Source: Natrinema salifodinae (GTDB lineage: Archaea; Halobacteriota; Halobacteria; Halobacteriales; Natrialbaceae). From it: 64,000 bases of DNA. Within the stretch, counting starts at the first letter, position 1. Every line of letters begins with the position of its first letter. Position numbers and translations under genes: made by a program. The notes beneath the pieces are model-generated. The model did not search any database, was not told the origin of the DNA, and saw nothing but the letters and a program-made list of their open reading frames with translations. The stretch spans positions 682,001 to 746,000 of the forward strand of contig NZ_FOIS01000002.1 of the NCBI RefSeq assembly GCF_900110455.1, in the 5' to 3' direction. Positions 42,445 to 51,573 of the stretch are shown piece by piece.

Positions 42445-43682
42445 TCGACAGTCTGGACGACTCGCTGTCCGAGGCGCTCGCCTGGCTCCAGCGCGTCGGT
42501 TCCTCCGGCGCCGGCTCGGCCGGATCGAGCGCTGCGAACGGGGGCGACGAGACCGACGGGGCCGGAGCCGAGAGCGGCGACGGCCGCGACGGCGATCGCG
42601 GCGGCGGCCGGGTAACCGGTGTCGCGACCGACGACGGCGACCGGGACGACCGCGGCGGTTGGGAGGTCGTCGAATCGCCGACCTCGCGGACGCTCCACGG
42701 CGTCGTCCACGGTCAGGACGGCCCCTACGCCTGCGGCGAGGGCGGCCTCGTGCTCCACCGGACCGGCGACGCCTGGCGCGTCCTCTTAGAGCGCGGCCCC
42801 GGCGTCTCGGAGAACACCCTCCGATCGATCGCCGCGACCGACGACGGCTGTCGCCTGTGGTTCGCCGGCGATAGCGGCGCGCTCGGCTACTACGACGTGG
42901 CCGACGGCCACCTCAGCGACTACTCCGCGCCGATGGAGAAGACGAGCACCTGGGAGGCGATCGCCGTCGCCGGCGCGACCGGCGAGGAACGCGTCCGGAT
43001 CGCGAACGGCTCCGGGGAGGTGCTCGACTGCACCGTCGAGGACGGCTGTCCCGTCTGGGGCGACGTGGTCGAACCGGGCGGCGGATCGACGATCCCCGGC
43101 CTGACGGCGGGTCCCGACGGGTTCTACGCCGTCGACACCAGCGGCGGGGCGTACTTCGAACCCGCAGACGGTTCGGGCACGGGCACGGACGCGGACTCGG
43201 ATTCGCCTGCGACCGATTCCGGGGACGGCGACACGGAATCCGTAGACAGCGACCGGACCAACGACTGGAAACGGATCGGCGTTCGCAACGCTCAGGTCGA
43301 CTTCCAGGACGTCTGGGCCGGCGCCGATTCGGTCTTCATCGCCGGCGCCGACGGCATCGCCTACCGGTACGACCCCCGCTGCGAGAACTGGACGCCGCTA
43401 CACGTCGGCCAGGGCGCGCTCCAGGCGATCCGATCGGTCGGGACCGACGCGGTCGCGGTCGCGACCGGCGGCCGGATCTACGAACGCGACGCGAGCGTCC
43501 GCTGGACCGCCCTGGACGCACCGACCGAACAGTCGCTGCTCGATCTCGCGCTCGCCCGCTCGAGCGCCGACGTCGGGGACGGCCTGGCGACCGTCTCGGT
43601 CGACGTCGCCGTCGGGGCCGGCGGTGCGATCCTCGAGCGCGACCGCCGAGACCGCGAGGGTGCGGCGGACCGCCGTGACTGA
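42441..43682 (+). CDS. Cytoplasmic Ycf48/BNR-like beta-propeller protein
   Basis: A 413-residue protein with no signal peptide or membrane helix. The first ~70 residues are low-complexity acidic/Gly sequence. The propeller repeats include YACGEGGLVLHRTGDAWRVL, LWFAGDSGALGYYDVADGHL and VFIAGADGIAYRYDPRCENW. A Ser/Asp/Thr-rich insertion interrupts one blade (GTGTDADSDSPATDSGDGDT). It is paralogous to the secreted propeller at 30447-31460. The ATG overlaps the pseudo-GDH stop, so the two proteins are probably made together and may form a complex. Confidence 0.82.
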   Translation: MIDSLDDSLSEALAWLQRVGSSGAGSAGSSAANGGDETDGAGAESGDGRDGDRGGGRVTGVATDDGDRDDRGGWEVVESPTSRTLHGVVHGQDGPYACGEGGLVLHRTGDAWRVLLERGPGVSENTLRSIAATDDGCRLWFAGDSGALGYYDVADGHLSDYSAPMEKTSTWEAIAVAGATGEERVRIANGSGEVLDCTVEDGCPVWGDVVEPGGGSTIPGLTAGPDGFYAVDTSGGAYFEPADGSGTGTDADSDSPATDSGDGDTESVDSDRTNDWKRIGVRNAQVDFQDVWAGADSVFIAGADGIAYRYDPRCENWTPLHVGQGALQAIRSVGTDAVAVATGGRIYERDASVRWTALDAPTEQSLLDLALARSSADVGDGLATVSVDVAVGAGGAILERDRRDREGAADRRD

Positions 43683-43746
43683 CCGTACCGGAATCGATCG
43701 ACTCGTCTGAATCGCCCCGCCGATCGCCCCGTTTTCCCCGTACTCG

Positions 43747-44565
43747 ATGGTACCCGACGTTCGACTCCCGTTCACGACTCGTATCGATCGCGACTCGGTC
43801 CCGGTCGCGGAAACGCTCGTCCTCTCGCTGTCCGCCCTGCTGTGGTTCGTCCTCCGCCGGGGATGGCTCCCCGGGCCGGGACCGGTCCCGGACGGCCTCG
43901 ACGCGCCGATGAGCGCGCCAGGCGTTCCCGAAGCGGCGGCCACGGCAAACGGACTCGCCGGTGCCCTGGCCTACCTCCTGCTGTGGGGTGCGATGATGCT
44001 GACAATGATGCTCCCGTCGCTCCTTCCCGCCGTCCGGCGGTATCGGGACGAACTCTGCGACGCGCCGTCCGTTTTCGGCCCGTCGATCGCGGCGTTCGTC
44101 GGGGCCTACGGCCTCGTCTGGACGCTGGCCGGCGCCGTCCCGCTGGCGGTCGACTTCCTCCTCTCGATCCGCGGCCTGGTGACCGCGACGATCGGCGGGG
44201 TCGACGCCGGGGCGCTCGCGCTTGCCGGCCTGTTCGCGTTCGCGGGCGCCTACCAGTTCACGTCGCTGAAACGGGATCTGCTCGCGCGGTGTGCGCGCTG
44301 TCGATCGATCCCGCACCGCCCCGGCGTCCGCCGGATGGCGCGCGAGGGGGTCGAGTACGCCGCCAACTGCGTCGGCTGCACCTGGCCGCTGTTCGCGGCC
44401 ATGGTCGCGCTGGGATCGATGAACCACCTCGTCATGGTCGGCCTGACGCTGGTCGTCGCGCTCGAGCGCCTGGCGGCCAACGGCGAGGACATCGCGGTCG
44501 CCTGGGGCGTCGTCCTCCTCGGCGCGGCCGCGGTCGCGCTCCTCTCGGGCGTGCTCGGCATCTGA
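43747..44565 (+). CDS. DUF2182 family membrane protein
   Basis: A 272-residue membrane protein with about six helices. The motif LLLWGAMMLTMMLPSLLPAV, with its methionine-rich helix, and the cytoplasmic stretch QFTSLKRDLLARCARC are typical of DUF2182, annotated as predicted metal-binding integral membrane proteins. NCVGCTWPLFAAMVALGSMN is the second conserved helix. Function is not established. It stands between the propeller gene and the dicarboxylate symporter. Confidence 0.85.
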   Translation: MVPDVRLPFTTRIDRDSVPVAETLVLSLSALLWFVLRRGWLPGPGPVPDGLDAPMSAPGVPEAAATANGLAGALAYLLLWGAMMLTMMLPSLLPAVRRYRDELCDAPSVFGPSIAAFVGAYGLVWTLAGAVPLAVDFLLSIRGLVTATIGGVDAGALALAGLFAFAGAYQFTSLKRDLLARCARCRSIPHRPGVRRMAREGVEYAANCVGCTWPLFAAMVALGSMNHLVMVGLTLVVALERLAANGEDIAVAWGVVLLGAAAVALLSGVLGI

Positions 44566-44610
44566 CGAGGCCGGCCGCTCCGCCGAACCGAAAGCCGACG
44601 CGGGATGCCG

Positions 44611-44616
44611 TTTTTT
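44611..44616 (+). terminator. Oligo-T terminator candidate after the DUF2182 gene
   Basis: A run of six T in G+C-rich surroundings, 45 bases after the stop codon at 44565. Archaeal RNA polymerase ends transcription at such U tracts. No stem precedes it. Confidence 0.4.
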
Positions 44617-44651
44617 GATCGCCGCCCCCGAAGGACTAGATGGTGTGCTAA

Positions 44652-45977
44652 ATGGCAACAAGTAACGTCAAATCGTACTGGGGGCGGTACCGCTCGATCC
44701 CGATCGTGTACCGAATCGGCGCGGCGTTCGTCCTGGGGTCGATCGTCGGCCTGGTCGTCGGCGATCCCGCGACGAGGCTCGAGCCGCTGGGGGACATCTT
44801 CGTCCGGCTGTTGAGCATGATCGTCATCCCGATCGTCGTCTTCACCCTGCTGATGGGGATACGACGGATCTCGCCGGCCCAACTGGGCCGGATCGGCGGT
44901 CAGGTGATCGCGCTGTACGCGATCATGTCCGCGATCGCGGTGTTCATCGGCCTGGCGGTAGCGAACCTGGTCAATCCGGGGACGGGACTGACGCTGACCG
45001 AGGATGCGGCGTTCGAGCCGGCCGAGACGCCGGACTTCGTCGATGTGCTGGTCGGGATCGTCCCGGAGAATCCGATCGGGGCGATGGCGGAGGGCGACGT
45101 CCTCGCGACGATCTTCTTCGTCATCGTCTTCGGCCTGGCGCTGTTGCTGCTCGAGGAGAGCAGCGAGGACGAGGCCGTCCTCCGGGGCGTCGAATCGATC
45201 TTCGACATCGTCGAGGCCGGCACCGAGGCGCTGTTCAAGCTCGTCTGGGGGATCATGGAGTACGGCGTCATCGGCGTCTTCGCGCTGATGGCCGCCGTCT
45301 TCGGCGAGGCCGGCGTCGACGCGCTCGTCCCGTTCGCGATGCTGATCGCCGCGCTGACCGCCGCAATCCTGCTCCACATCGCAGTCGTCTACCTCGGCGG
45401 GCTCATCGTGGCGCTCACTAGGCAGTCGCCCGTCGCGTTCCTCGCGGGCTCGAAGGACGCGATCGTGACCGCGCTCTCGATCCGCTCCTCGAGCGGCACG
45501 CTGCCGGTGACGATGGCTAACGCCGACGACAACCTGCGGATCGACGAGAGCGTCTACGGATTTTCGCTCCCGCTGGGCGCGACGATCAACATGGACGGAA
45601 CGGCGATGTACCAGGGCGTCGTGGCCGTCTTCGCCGCCAACCTCGTGGGCGTGCAGCTAACGATCGTCGAGCAGGTGACGGTCGTCCTCATCGCCGTGCT
45701 CGCGAGCATCGGGGCCGGGGGCGTCCCCGGCACGGGGCTGATCATGCTGACCTTAGTGCTGACCCAACTCGGGCTCCCGCTCGAGGTGGTCGGCTTCGTC
45801 GCCGGCGTCGACCCGATCCTCGACCGACTCCGGACGATGACGAACGTGACCGGCGACCTGGCCGTCACGACGGTCGTCGCCCACTGGAACGACGCGATCG
45901 ACTTCACCGGGGGCTCGTGGGCCGATCCGACGCGGGGCCTCGAAATCGGCGGCGACACAACGGCGGGTGGCGACTGA
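44652..45977 (+). CDS. Dicarboxylate/amino acid:cation symporter (DAACS family)
   Basis: Secondary transporter importing glutamate, aspartate or C4-dicarboxylates with sodium or protons; 441 residues. Family signatures are SIRSSSGTLPVTMANAD, corresponding to the serine-rich HP1 hairpin, and GATINMDGTAMYQGVVAVF, containing the NMDGT sodium/substrate motif, with the HP2 hairpin at ASIGAGGVPGTGLIMLTLV. MATSNVKSYWGRYRSIPIVY leads into the first helix. It lies close to the pseudo-GDH gene, but nothing beyond proximity links them. Confidence 0.93.
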   Translation: MATSNVKSYWGRYRSIPIVYRIGAAFVLGSIVGLVVGDPATRLEPLGDIFVRLLSMIVIPIVVFTLLMGIRRISPAQLGRIGGQVIALYAIMSAIAVFIGLAVANLVNPGTGLTLTEDAAFEPAETPDFVDVLVGIVPENPIGAMAEGDVLATIFFVIVFGLALLLLEESSEDEAVLRGVESIFDIVEAGTEALFKLVWGIMEYGVIGVFALMAAVFGEAGVDALVPFAMLIAALTAAILLHIAVVYLGGLIVALTRQSPVAFLAGSKDAIVTALSIRSSSGTLPVTMANADDNLRIDESVYGFSLPLGATINMDGTAMYQGVVAVFAANLVGVQLTIVEQVTVVLIAVLASIGAGGVPGTGLIMLTLVLTQLGLPLEVVGFVAGVDPILDRLRTMTNVTGDLAVTTVVAHWNDAIDFTGGSWADPTRGLEIGGDTTAGGD

Positions 45978-46012
45978 ACCCGCTGCACGGGAGCTCTCAC
46001 CCCGCCGTTCTC

Positions 46013-46017
46013 TTTTT
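46013..46017 (+). terminator. Oligo-T terminator candidate after the symporter gene
   Basis: TCTTTTTC appears 34 bases after the symporter stop in the short convergent gap. Convergent genes flank it, which fits a terminator, but the tract is short. Confidence 0.3.
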
Positions 46018-46037
46018 CGCCGCCGTCGACCGACCGG

Positions 46038-47273
46038 TCAACAGGGACAGTAGTACTCTCTCGTCCCGAATTCCGTCGCGAGGAGCCGGTATGTCGGATC
46101 CGGATCGCTCGGCCGGTAGACGGCCGTCGTGAGATCGTCGCGCCGCTCGAATTCGCCGGCGACGATCGAGCGCCACTGCTCGCGCGAGAGGTGATCCTCG
46201 ACCGCGTGGTTCGCCAGCAGCGTCGCGTAGTCCTTGAGGTAGACCCAGGTCGCGTCCCGGACCACGCCAGGCTCGTAGTCGCCGCCGGTCGCGTCGGCGT
46301 AGGCCGCCGCGGGGAGGTTCGCCCCCGCCGCGATCGGGAGCCCGATCCACTTCCACGGCCTGGTGTTGATATCGAGCAGCCGGTACTCGTCGGTCCGCGC
46401 GTCGTAGAGGAACTCCGCCTCGCTGATGCCGTGGTAGCCGGCGTCGTCGAGCACTGCGAGCGCGTCCCGTTCGATCTCGGGGACGTCGGTGCCGGAAACC
46501 AGGCAGGTCGTCCCGAAGTCGGGCGGATAGATCGCGCGGCGCCGGCCGACGAAGGTGACGGCGTCGTCGACGCCCGACTCGGGGACGTACGACGCGAGCG
46601 TGTAGAGGTCGCCCTGCTCCTTCGGAATCTTCTCTTGGGCCATCACTCGCATGTCCGCGTCGCGGGCGCGCTCGACGATCTCGTCGTACTCTTCTCGACT
46701 TTCGACTTCGACGAGGTTCGTCCCGAACGCGTCCTCGAACCGCCGCTTCAGGGCCGGTTTGACGATCAGCGGAAGGTTCAGTTCATCGGCCGCGGCGTCG
46801 GGATCGGTCTCGTCGAGCCGGTAGGTCTCGGGGGTCGGCACGTCCAATTCGTCGGCCCGCTCGTAGAGCGAGGTCTTGTCTAAGATCGCGTCGACCGTCT
46901 CGAAGTCGGCGAACGGCAGGTCGATCCTGTCGGGGTCGAGGTCGGCGACGGCGTGGACCCACTCGTCCATACACGGGAACAGCACCGGGTCGTGTTCGAG
47001 CGCGTCCGCGATCGCCGCCAGTTCCTCCCCGAACGCCTCGAGATCGTCGAGCGGATAGGTGACCAGGCCCGCCAGCTCGACCCCCTCGGAGTACGGCGCG
47101 ACCCCGTCGGGCGAGCGGTCGAGCGTGACCACCGGCACGCCGTGGTCCGCGAGCGCGCGGGCAACCGCCAGGCCGGTGATGTGGGCGTTGCAGACGATCG
47201 CCGGCGGTCGGTCGAACGACCGATCTTCCAGTTCGTCGATGGCGGTTCGCGTATCGTAGACTGTGTCTGCCAT
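46038..47273 (-). CDS. ATP-grasp carboxylate-amine ligase family protein
   Basis: A 411-residue ATP-grasp enzyme. The N-terminal pre-ATP domain has IVCNAHITGLAVARALADHG. The nucleotide-binding core shows ILDKTSLYERADELDVPTPE, LNLPLIVKPALKRRFED and the metal/ATP site YHGISEAEFLYDARTDEYRL with DINTRPWKW. The family joins a carboxylate to an amine using ATP; the actual substrates are unknown. The start at 47273 opens MADTVYDTRTAIDELED. It is a single gene with no biosynthetic neighbours, so no pathway is proposed. Confidence 0.85.
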   Translation of the reverse strand: MADTVYDTRTAIDELEDRSFDRPPAIVCNAHITGLAVARALADHGVPVVTLDRSPDGVAPYSEGVELAGLVTYPLDDLEAFGEELAAIADALEHDPVLFPCMDEWVHAVADLDPDRIDLPFADFETVDAILDKTSLYERADELDVPTPETYRLDETDPDAAADELNLPLIVKPALKRRFEDAFGTNLVEVESREEYDEIVERARDADMRVMAQEKIPKEQGDLYTLASYVPESGVDDAVTFVGRRRAIYPPDFGTTCLVSGTDVPEIERDALAVLDDAGYHGISEAEFLYDARTDEYRLLDINTRPWKWIGLPIAAGANLPAAAYADATGGDYEPGVVRDATWVYLKDYATLLANHAVEDHLSREQWRSIVAGEFERRDDLTTAVYRPSDPDPTYRLLATEFGTREYYCPC

Positions 47274-47455
47274 GCGTGTTATTCTCATTCAGGCCGCAAA
47301 AATCGTCCGGGACCGTCCGATCGATCGGTGCGGTCCGGAGGCATACCCCCGTCTCGCGGCCGCTCCCGGCCGGCGCACCGCCGGCAACTCGCGGATCGCG
47401 GTCGGATATCGCGGAACCGCCTGGCGCGGTCGAGACGCCGGTTACCGTTTCGTGG

Positions 47456-47947
47456 TCACTCGCTCTCCCGGTCGGTCTTCGGCGTCTCCCCGCCGATCGT
47501 CACGTCAGTCGTTCCGAACGGTTGCATCGTCTCCTCGAACGTCGCGGTCAGTTCGGTGTCCGGGAACACCCCGATAATGCGGGCGGGTTCGTCGCCGGCG
47601 TTCGCGATCCCGTGGGGTTCCATTTCGGGGACGATGGCGCACTGTCCCGCCTCGAGGGGGATCGTCTCGTCGCCGACCGTCGCTTCGACCGTCCCTGCGA
47701 TCACTACGAGGAGTTCCTCGTTGCTGTCCCGGTGGCTGGGGAGGTGGTCGCCGGGGTCGATCTCCATGCTGACGAGCATCAGATCTTCGGCGCCAGCGTC
47801 GGTCCCGTTCGGCGTTCCGGGCGTCAGCGGGAAGTAGCCGCGCAGGCGTGCGCGCTCGTCGCCCTCCTGATACACGTCGGTTCCCTCGAATTCGTAGAGA
47901 TCGATCGCTCGGGTCGCTTCCGGTTGCTTCTTCGATGTTGCTGCCAT
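47456..47947 (-). CDS. Cupin-domain protein
   Basis: A 163-residue single-cupin protein. The first cupin motif is DHLPSHRDSNEELLVVIAGT (His and Glu ligands in H-x-n-E-E) and the second is EMEPHGIANAGDEPARIIGV. It is acidic and cytoplasmic. The cupin fold alone does not reveal whether it is an enzyme or binding protein. It lies alone, with 182 and 195 empty bases on either side. Confidence 0.85.
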   Translation of the reverse strand: MAATSKKQPEATRAIDLYEFEGTDVYQEGDERARLRGYFPLTPGTPNGTDAGAEDLMLVSMEIDPGDHLPSHRDSNEELLVVIAGTVEATVGDETIPLEAGQCAIVPEMEPHGIANAGDEPARIIGVFPDTELTATFEETMQPFGTTDVTIGGETPKTDRESE

Positions 47948-48142
47948 GGGTGCTCACCGCTGTGATTGCGGGCCGCCTCGCGGCGACGTGAAAAGCGTCG
48001 ACTCGGTCGATAGGGGCCTGAATCAGGTACTAGAACGCTCGCTCGTCTCTTAACGGTTTTTCACGGGGCTGGGAGAGACCGAATCGGAGACAGAACCACG
48101 GTCGAAATCCGGCGACTCCGGTCGGCTCGAAGCGACTACCGA

Positions 48143-50170
48143 CTACCTGGCGTCCGCCAGTTCCTCGAGCGCCTCCGGGTTCTCGATGCTGCTCATGTCG
48201 CCCAAGTCCTCGCCCGTGTAGGTGGCCTCGATGGCCCGGCGGATGATCTTTCCCGACTGGGTCTTCGGCAGTTCGTCGACGAACAGCACCTCGCGCGGGC
48301 GGAACGGCTTCCCCAGTTCCTCGCCCACCTGCGCGCGCAGTTCCTCGCGGAGGTCGTCGCTCTCCTCGGCGCCGTCGAGGACGACGTAGGTGACGACCGC
48401 GGTCCCGGTCGTTTCGTCCGGCGCGCCGATCGCGGCGGCCTGGTTGACCGCGTCGTGATCGATCAGCGCCCCTTCGACCTCGGCGGGGCCGACCTTGCGT
48501 CCGGCGACGTTGAGCGCGTCGTCGGCGCGGCCGTGGAGGAACCAGAAGCCGTCCTCGTCCTTCTGGGCCCAGTCGCCGTGGTTCCACAGGGGCGGGTCCT
48601 CGAAGGTCGACCAGTACTCGGTCAGGTAGCGCTCGTCGCCCGACCACAGCGACTTGGTCATCGACGGACAGGAGTCCCTGGCGACGAGGAAGCCCCGGCG
48701 GTGCTCCTCCGCGACGGAGGTCCCGTCGCGGTCGACGATGTCGATGTTCATCCCGAGCCCGGGGCCGCCGAGCGTGCAGGGCTTGAGCGGCTGGGTCGGC
48801 ATCGGCATCAGGAAGCAGCCACAAATCTCGGTGCCCCCGGAGATGTTGATGATCGGCGCCTGGCCGCCGCCGACGTTCTCGTAGAACCAGCGCCAGGACT
48901 CGGGGTCCCAGGGCTCGCCCGTCGAGCCGAGTAGCCGGAGCGACGAGAGGTCGTGACCTTCGAGCCAGTCGTCGCCGTGCTTCCGTAACGCGCGGATCGC
49001 GGTCGGCGAGATGCCGAACTGGGTGAGGTCGTGTCGGTCGATCATCTCCCAGAACCGGTCGGGTTCGGGGTGGTCGGGCGCGCCCTCGTACATGAAGACG
49101 GTGCCGCCGAAAGTGTGGGTCCCGATCAGCGTCCATGGCCCCATCATCCAGCCGATGTCCGAGACCCAGAAGAACCGGTCGGCCGGCTTGAGGTCCATCC
49201 CGAAGTAGACCTCCTTGGCGCACTGGACCTGCACGCCCGCGTGGGTGTGGACGATCCCCTTCGGCTTGCCCGTCGTCCCCGACGAATAGAGGAGCATCGA
49301 CTCCTGATTCGAGGGCAGCGACGCCGTCTCGTACTCGTCGTCTTGCGCCGCCACGGCGTCGTCCCACCACTCGTCGCGGTCGTCGGTCCAGGGGATCTCG
49401 GTCTCGCTCCGCCGGTCGCTCGAGCCGAGCCGATCGAAGACGATCGCGTGCTCGACGTGCCCCGCTTCCTCGATCGCCTGGTCGGCCGAGGACTTGAGGA
49501 AGACCGGATCGCCGCGTCGATAGAACCCGTCGCCGGTGAACAGCACCGCGGGCTCCGAGTCCTCGATCCGGGTCGCAGCCGCGTCGACGCCGAAGCCCGA
49601 GAAGATCGGCACCGCGATCGCGCCCACCTTGAAACAGCCATAGAGGATCGAGACGACCTCGGGTACCATCGGCATGTACAGTCCGACCGTGTCGCCCGCG
49701 CCGACGCCGCGTTCCTCGAGGGTGTTCGCGACCTGGTTCGCCTGGCGACGGAGTTCGTGATAGGTCACCTCCCGGACCTCGCCGTCTTCGCCCTCCCAGA
49801 TGGTAGCGACTTTGTTGCGCCGCTCCTCGTCGCGGGCGGCGTGGCGGTCGACGACGTTGTGTGCGATGTTGAGTTCGCCGTCGACGTACCAGTCGGTGAA
49901 CTGCGGCCCCTCGCTGCTGTCTCGGACCTCGTCGTAGGCCTCGTAGAACTCGATCCCGAGGTAGTCGACCAGCTCGTCCCAGAACCAGTCGAGGCCGCTC
50001 TCGGGTTCGCCCTCGACCTCGGTCGTCGTCCGCTCGATGAGGTCGTCGTAGTCGTCGATCCCGTACGTCTCCATGAAGTCGTAGACGTTGGTAGATTCGA
50101 CGAACTCCCGGTCGGGTTCGTGGACGATCTCGTCGACATCCTCGAGACTGGGGCTCGTGTTCTCGGACAT
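48143..50170 (-). CDS. Acetyl-/acyl-CoA synthetase family AMP-forming ligase
   Basis: A 675-residue adenylate-forming enzyme of the acetyl-CoA synthetase type. The N-terminal ACAS region (TDWYVDGELNIAHNVVDRHA) is followed by the phosphate-binding loop LLYSSGTTGKPKGIVHTHAG, the core motif INISGGTEICGCFLMPMP and the hinge HGRADDALNVAGRKVGPAEV. The conserved acylated lysine is in PKTQSGKIIRRAIEA near the end. It starts two bases after the SDR stop, so the two are one transcript. With a 3-hydroxybutyrate dehydrogenase-like partner, acetoacetate is a reasonable substrate; propionate or acetate are alternatives. Confidence 0.92.
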   Translation of the reverse strand: MSENTSPSLEDVDEIVHEPDREFVESTNVYDFMETYGIDDYDDLIERTTTEVEGEPESGLDWFWDELVDYLGIEFYEAYDEVRDSSEGPQFTDWYVDGELNIAHNVVDRHAARDEERRNKVATIWEGEDGEVREVTYHELRRQANQVANTLEERGVGAGDTVGLYMPMVPEVVSILYGCFKVGAIAVPIFSGFGVDAAATRIEDSEPAVLFTGDGFYRRGDPVFLKSSADQAIEEAGHVEHAIVFDRLGSSDRRSETEIPWTDDRDEWWDDAVAAQDDEYETASLPSNQESMLLYSSGTTGKPKGIVHTHAGVQVQCAKEVYFGMDLKPADRFFWVSDIGWMMGPWTLIGTHTFGGTVFMYEGAPDHPEPDRFWEMIDRHDLTQFGISPTAIRALRKHGDDWLEGHDLSSLRLLGSTGEPWDPESWRWFYENVGGGQAPIINISGGTEICGCFLMPMPTQPLKPCTLGGPGLGMNIDIVDRDGTSVAEEHRRGFLVARDSCPSMTKSLWSGDERYLTEYWSTFEDPPLWNHGDWAQKDEDGFWFLHGRADDALNVAGRKVGPAEVEGALIDHDAVNQAAAIGAPDETTGTAVVTYVVLDGAEESDDLREELRAQVGEELGKPFRPREVLFVDELPKTQSGKIIRRAIEATYTGEDLGDMSSIENPEALEELADAR

Positions 50171-50172
50171 TG

Positions 50173-51030
50173 TTACTCGTAGGTAAGGGTCATGCCACCA
50201 TCAAACAACAGGTCGCCGCCGTCGAGGTGCCGGCCCAGATCCGAGAAGCCGAGCAGGAAGAGGTTGGCGACGTCGACCGGCTCCATCATCTCCTTGACGC
50301 GGGACTGGCCGAGCATGACGTCCTCGATTACCTCGTCGACCGAGATCCCGCGCTGTTCGGCGGTGTCCTCGAGTTGGTCGGTCACGAGTGGCGTCTTCAC
50401 GTAGCCGGTGCTGACCGAGAACGAGCGGATCGCCCCCTCACCCTCGGCGGCGATCGACTGGGTCAGGCCGCGCAGGCCGAACTTCGAGACGTTGTAACCG
50501 ACCTTGTCGCTGGTGACGTAGTGGCCGTGAACCGAGCCCATGTTGCCGACACAGCCCTCCCCATCCTCGGTCTCTCGGAAGTGCGGGATGCACAGTTTCG
50601 AGAGGTACAGCGGCGCGCGGAGCATGATCCGGTGCATCGTATCGTAGGTCTCCATCGGAAAGTCCTCGATCGGGTCGATGTGTTGCATCCCCGCGACGTT
50701 CGCGAGGTACTTGATATCACCGAGTTCCGCGGCCTCGTCGACGATTCGCTCGAGGTCGCCGTCGTCCGTGAGGTCGCCGGGAATCGACTCGATCGTTCCC
50801 CCGAGGTCGAGTTCTTCGCCGCGGTCGACCGTCCCGTCGAGCCCCTCCTCGTCAACGTCCGTCGCCGCGACGGTGAGTCCGTTCCCCGCGGCCGCCAGCG
50901 CCGTCGCTCGACCGATACCCGAGGCCGCGCCCGTCACCAGGCAGACGTTGCGATCGGTGAACGAGTCGTCGTCGAAGTCGTGAATGTCCTCGCGCGCGAC
51001 CGTCGGTGGGGTGACCTGATCCTGTGACAT
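50173..51030 (-). CDS. Short-chain dehydrogenase, 3-hydroxybutyrate dehydrogenase-like
   Basis: A 285-residue SDR. The dinucleotide loop is VTGAASGIGRATALAAAGNG, the NAG-type motif is LANVAGMQHIDPIEDFPMET, the catalytic serine is in VGNMGSVHGHYVTSDKVG and the catalytic YxxxK is YNVSK. IDPIEDFP and SVHGHYVTSDKVGYNVSKFG closely resemble bacterial D-3-hydroxybutyrate dehydrogenases. The start at 51030 (MSQDQVTPPTVARED) is preferred to a longer reading with hydrophobic junk. It sits first in a two-gene operon with the acyl-CoA synthetase, which fits breakdown of 3-hydroxybutyrate to acetoacetyl-CoA. Confidence 0.9.
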   Translation of the reverse strand: MSQDQVTPPTVAREDIHDFDDDSFTDRNVCLVTGAASGIGRATALAAAGNGLTVAATDVDEEGLDGTVDRGEELDLGGTIESIPGDLTDDGDLERIVDEAAELGDIKYLANVAGMQHIDPIEDFPMETYDTMHRIMLRAPLYLSKLCIPHFRETEDGEGCVGNMGSVHGHYVTSDKVGYNVSKFGLRGLTQSIAAEGEGAIRSFSVSTGYVKTPLVTDQLEDTAEQRGISVDEVIEDVMLGQSRVKEMMEPVDVANLFLLGFSDLGRHLDGGDLLFDGGMTLTYE

Positions 51031-51261
51031 ACTGTTATGAGACCAGACACCGAGGATCACGATAAAAGTGATCAGTGGCCGGCCCGATGTTCTCACTCCG
51101 ATGAGTGTCACGGATACCGATCGATCGCACGATCGGTCGCTCCGTAGGGACGATCGATCGGCGCCGAGCAGGCCGATTTCCGCCGACGCGGCGCGATAAT
51201 TGTAATCTAACTTATAGTCGTCTGACGTACGTTTATGTGGCCCGACGGCCCCATAGCGGAT

Positions 51262-51573
51262 ATGCCGAACAACCGCGTCGAGGAACTCGAATCGACGGTC
51301 GCGAAGCTCGAGTCGACGGTAGAGGGGCTGACAGATGAACTCATCGAAGCGAAGGAGCGCATTCGCGTCCTTGAGGCCGAACTCGACACCGAGACGCCGA
51401 CGCGCGTCCCCGAGCGTCGGAGCGGCGAGCCCGCCGCGGCGGTCGACGAAGACGAAACGCCCGACGCCGAGTCCGACGACGTCGCCGAAGCGGCGGCCGA
51501 CGCCGAGGACGACGGCGACGCTGCCGGCGACGAAGCGGAAGACTCAGGTAGCGACGACATTATTGTCGCATAA
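51262..51573 (+). CDS. Short coiled-coil protein upstream of smc (DUF7518-like)
   Basis: A 103-residue protein. Residues 1-45 form a heptad-like coiled coil (RVEELESTVAKLESTVEGLT, DELIEAKERIRVLEAELDTE); the rest is an acidic disordered tail (DEDETPDAESDDVAEAAADA). A TATA-like TTATAG at 51212-51217 lies about 48 bases before the ATG at 51262, predicting a leader of ~20 bases, so I prefer this start to the ATG at 51235. It precedes smc by 135 bases. I recognise it as a conserved haloarchaeal family often next to smc; a role with the condensin complex is only inferred. Confidence 0.78.
   Translation: MPNNRVEELESTVAKLESTVEGLTDELIEAKERIRVLEAELDTETPTRVPERRSGEPAAAVDEDETPDAESDDVAEAAADAEDDGDAAGDEAEDSGSDDIIVA

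Noticed and set aside
42441-43682. Secreted propeller like the paralogue at 30447-31460
   Set aside because: The N-terminus is acidic and Gly-rich with no twin-arginine motif, hydrophobic core or lipobox, so export is not supported.
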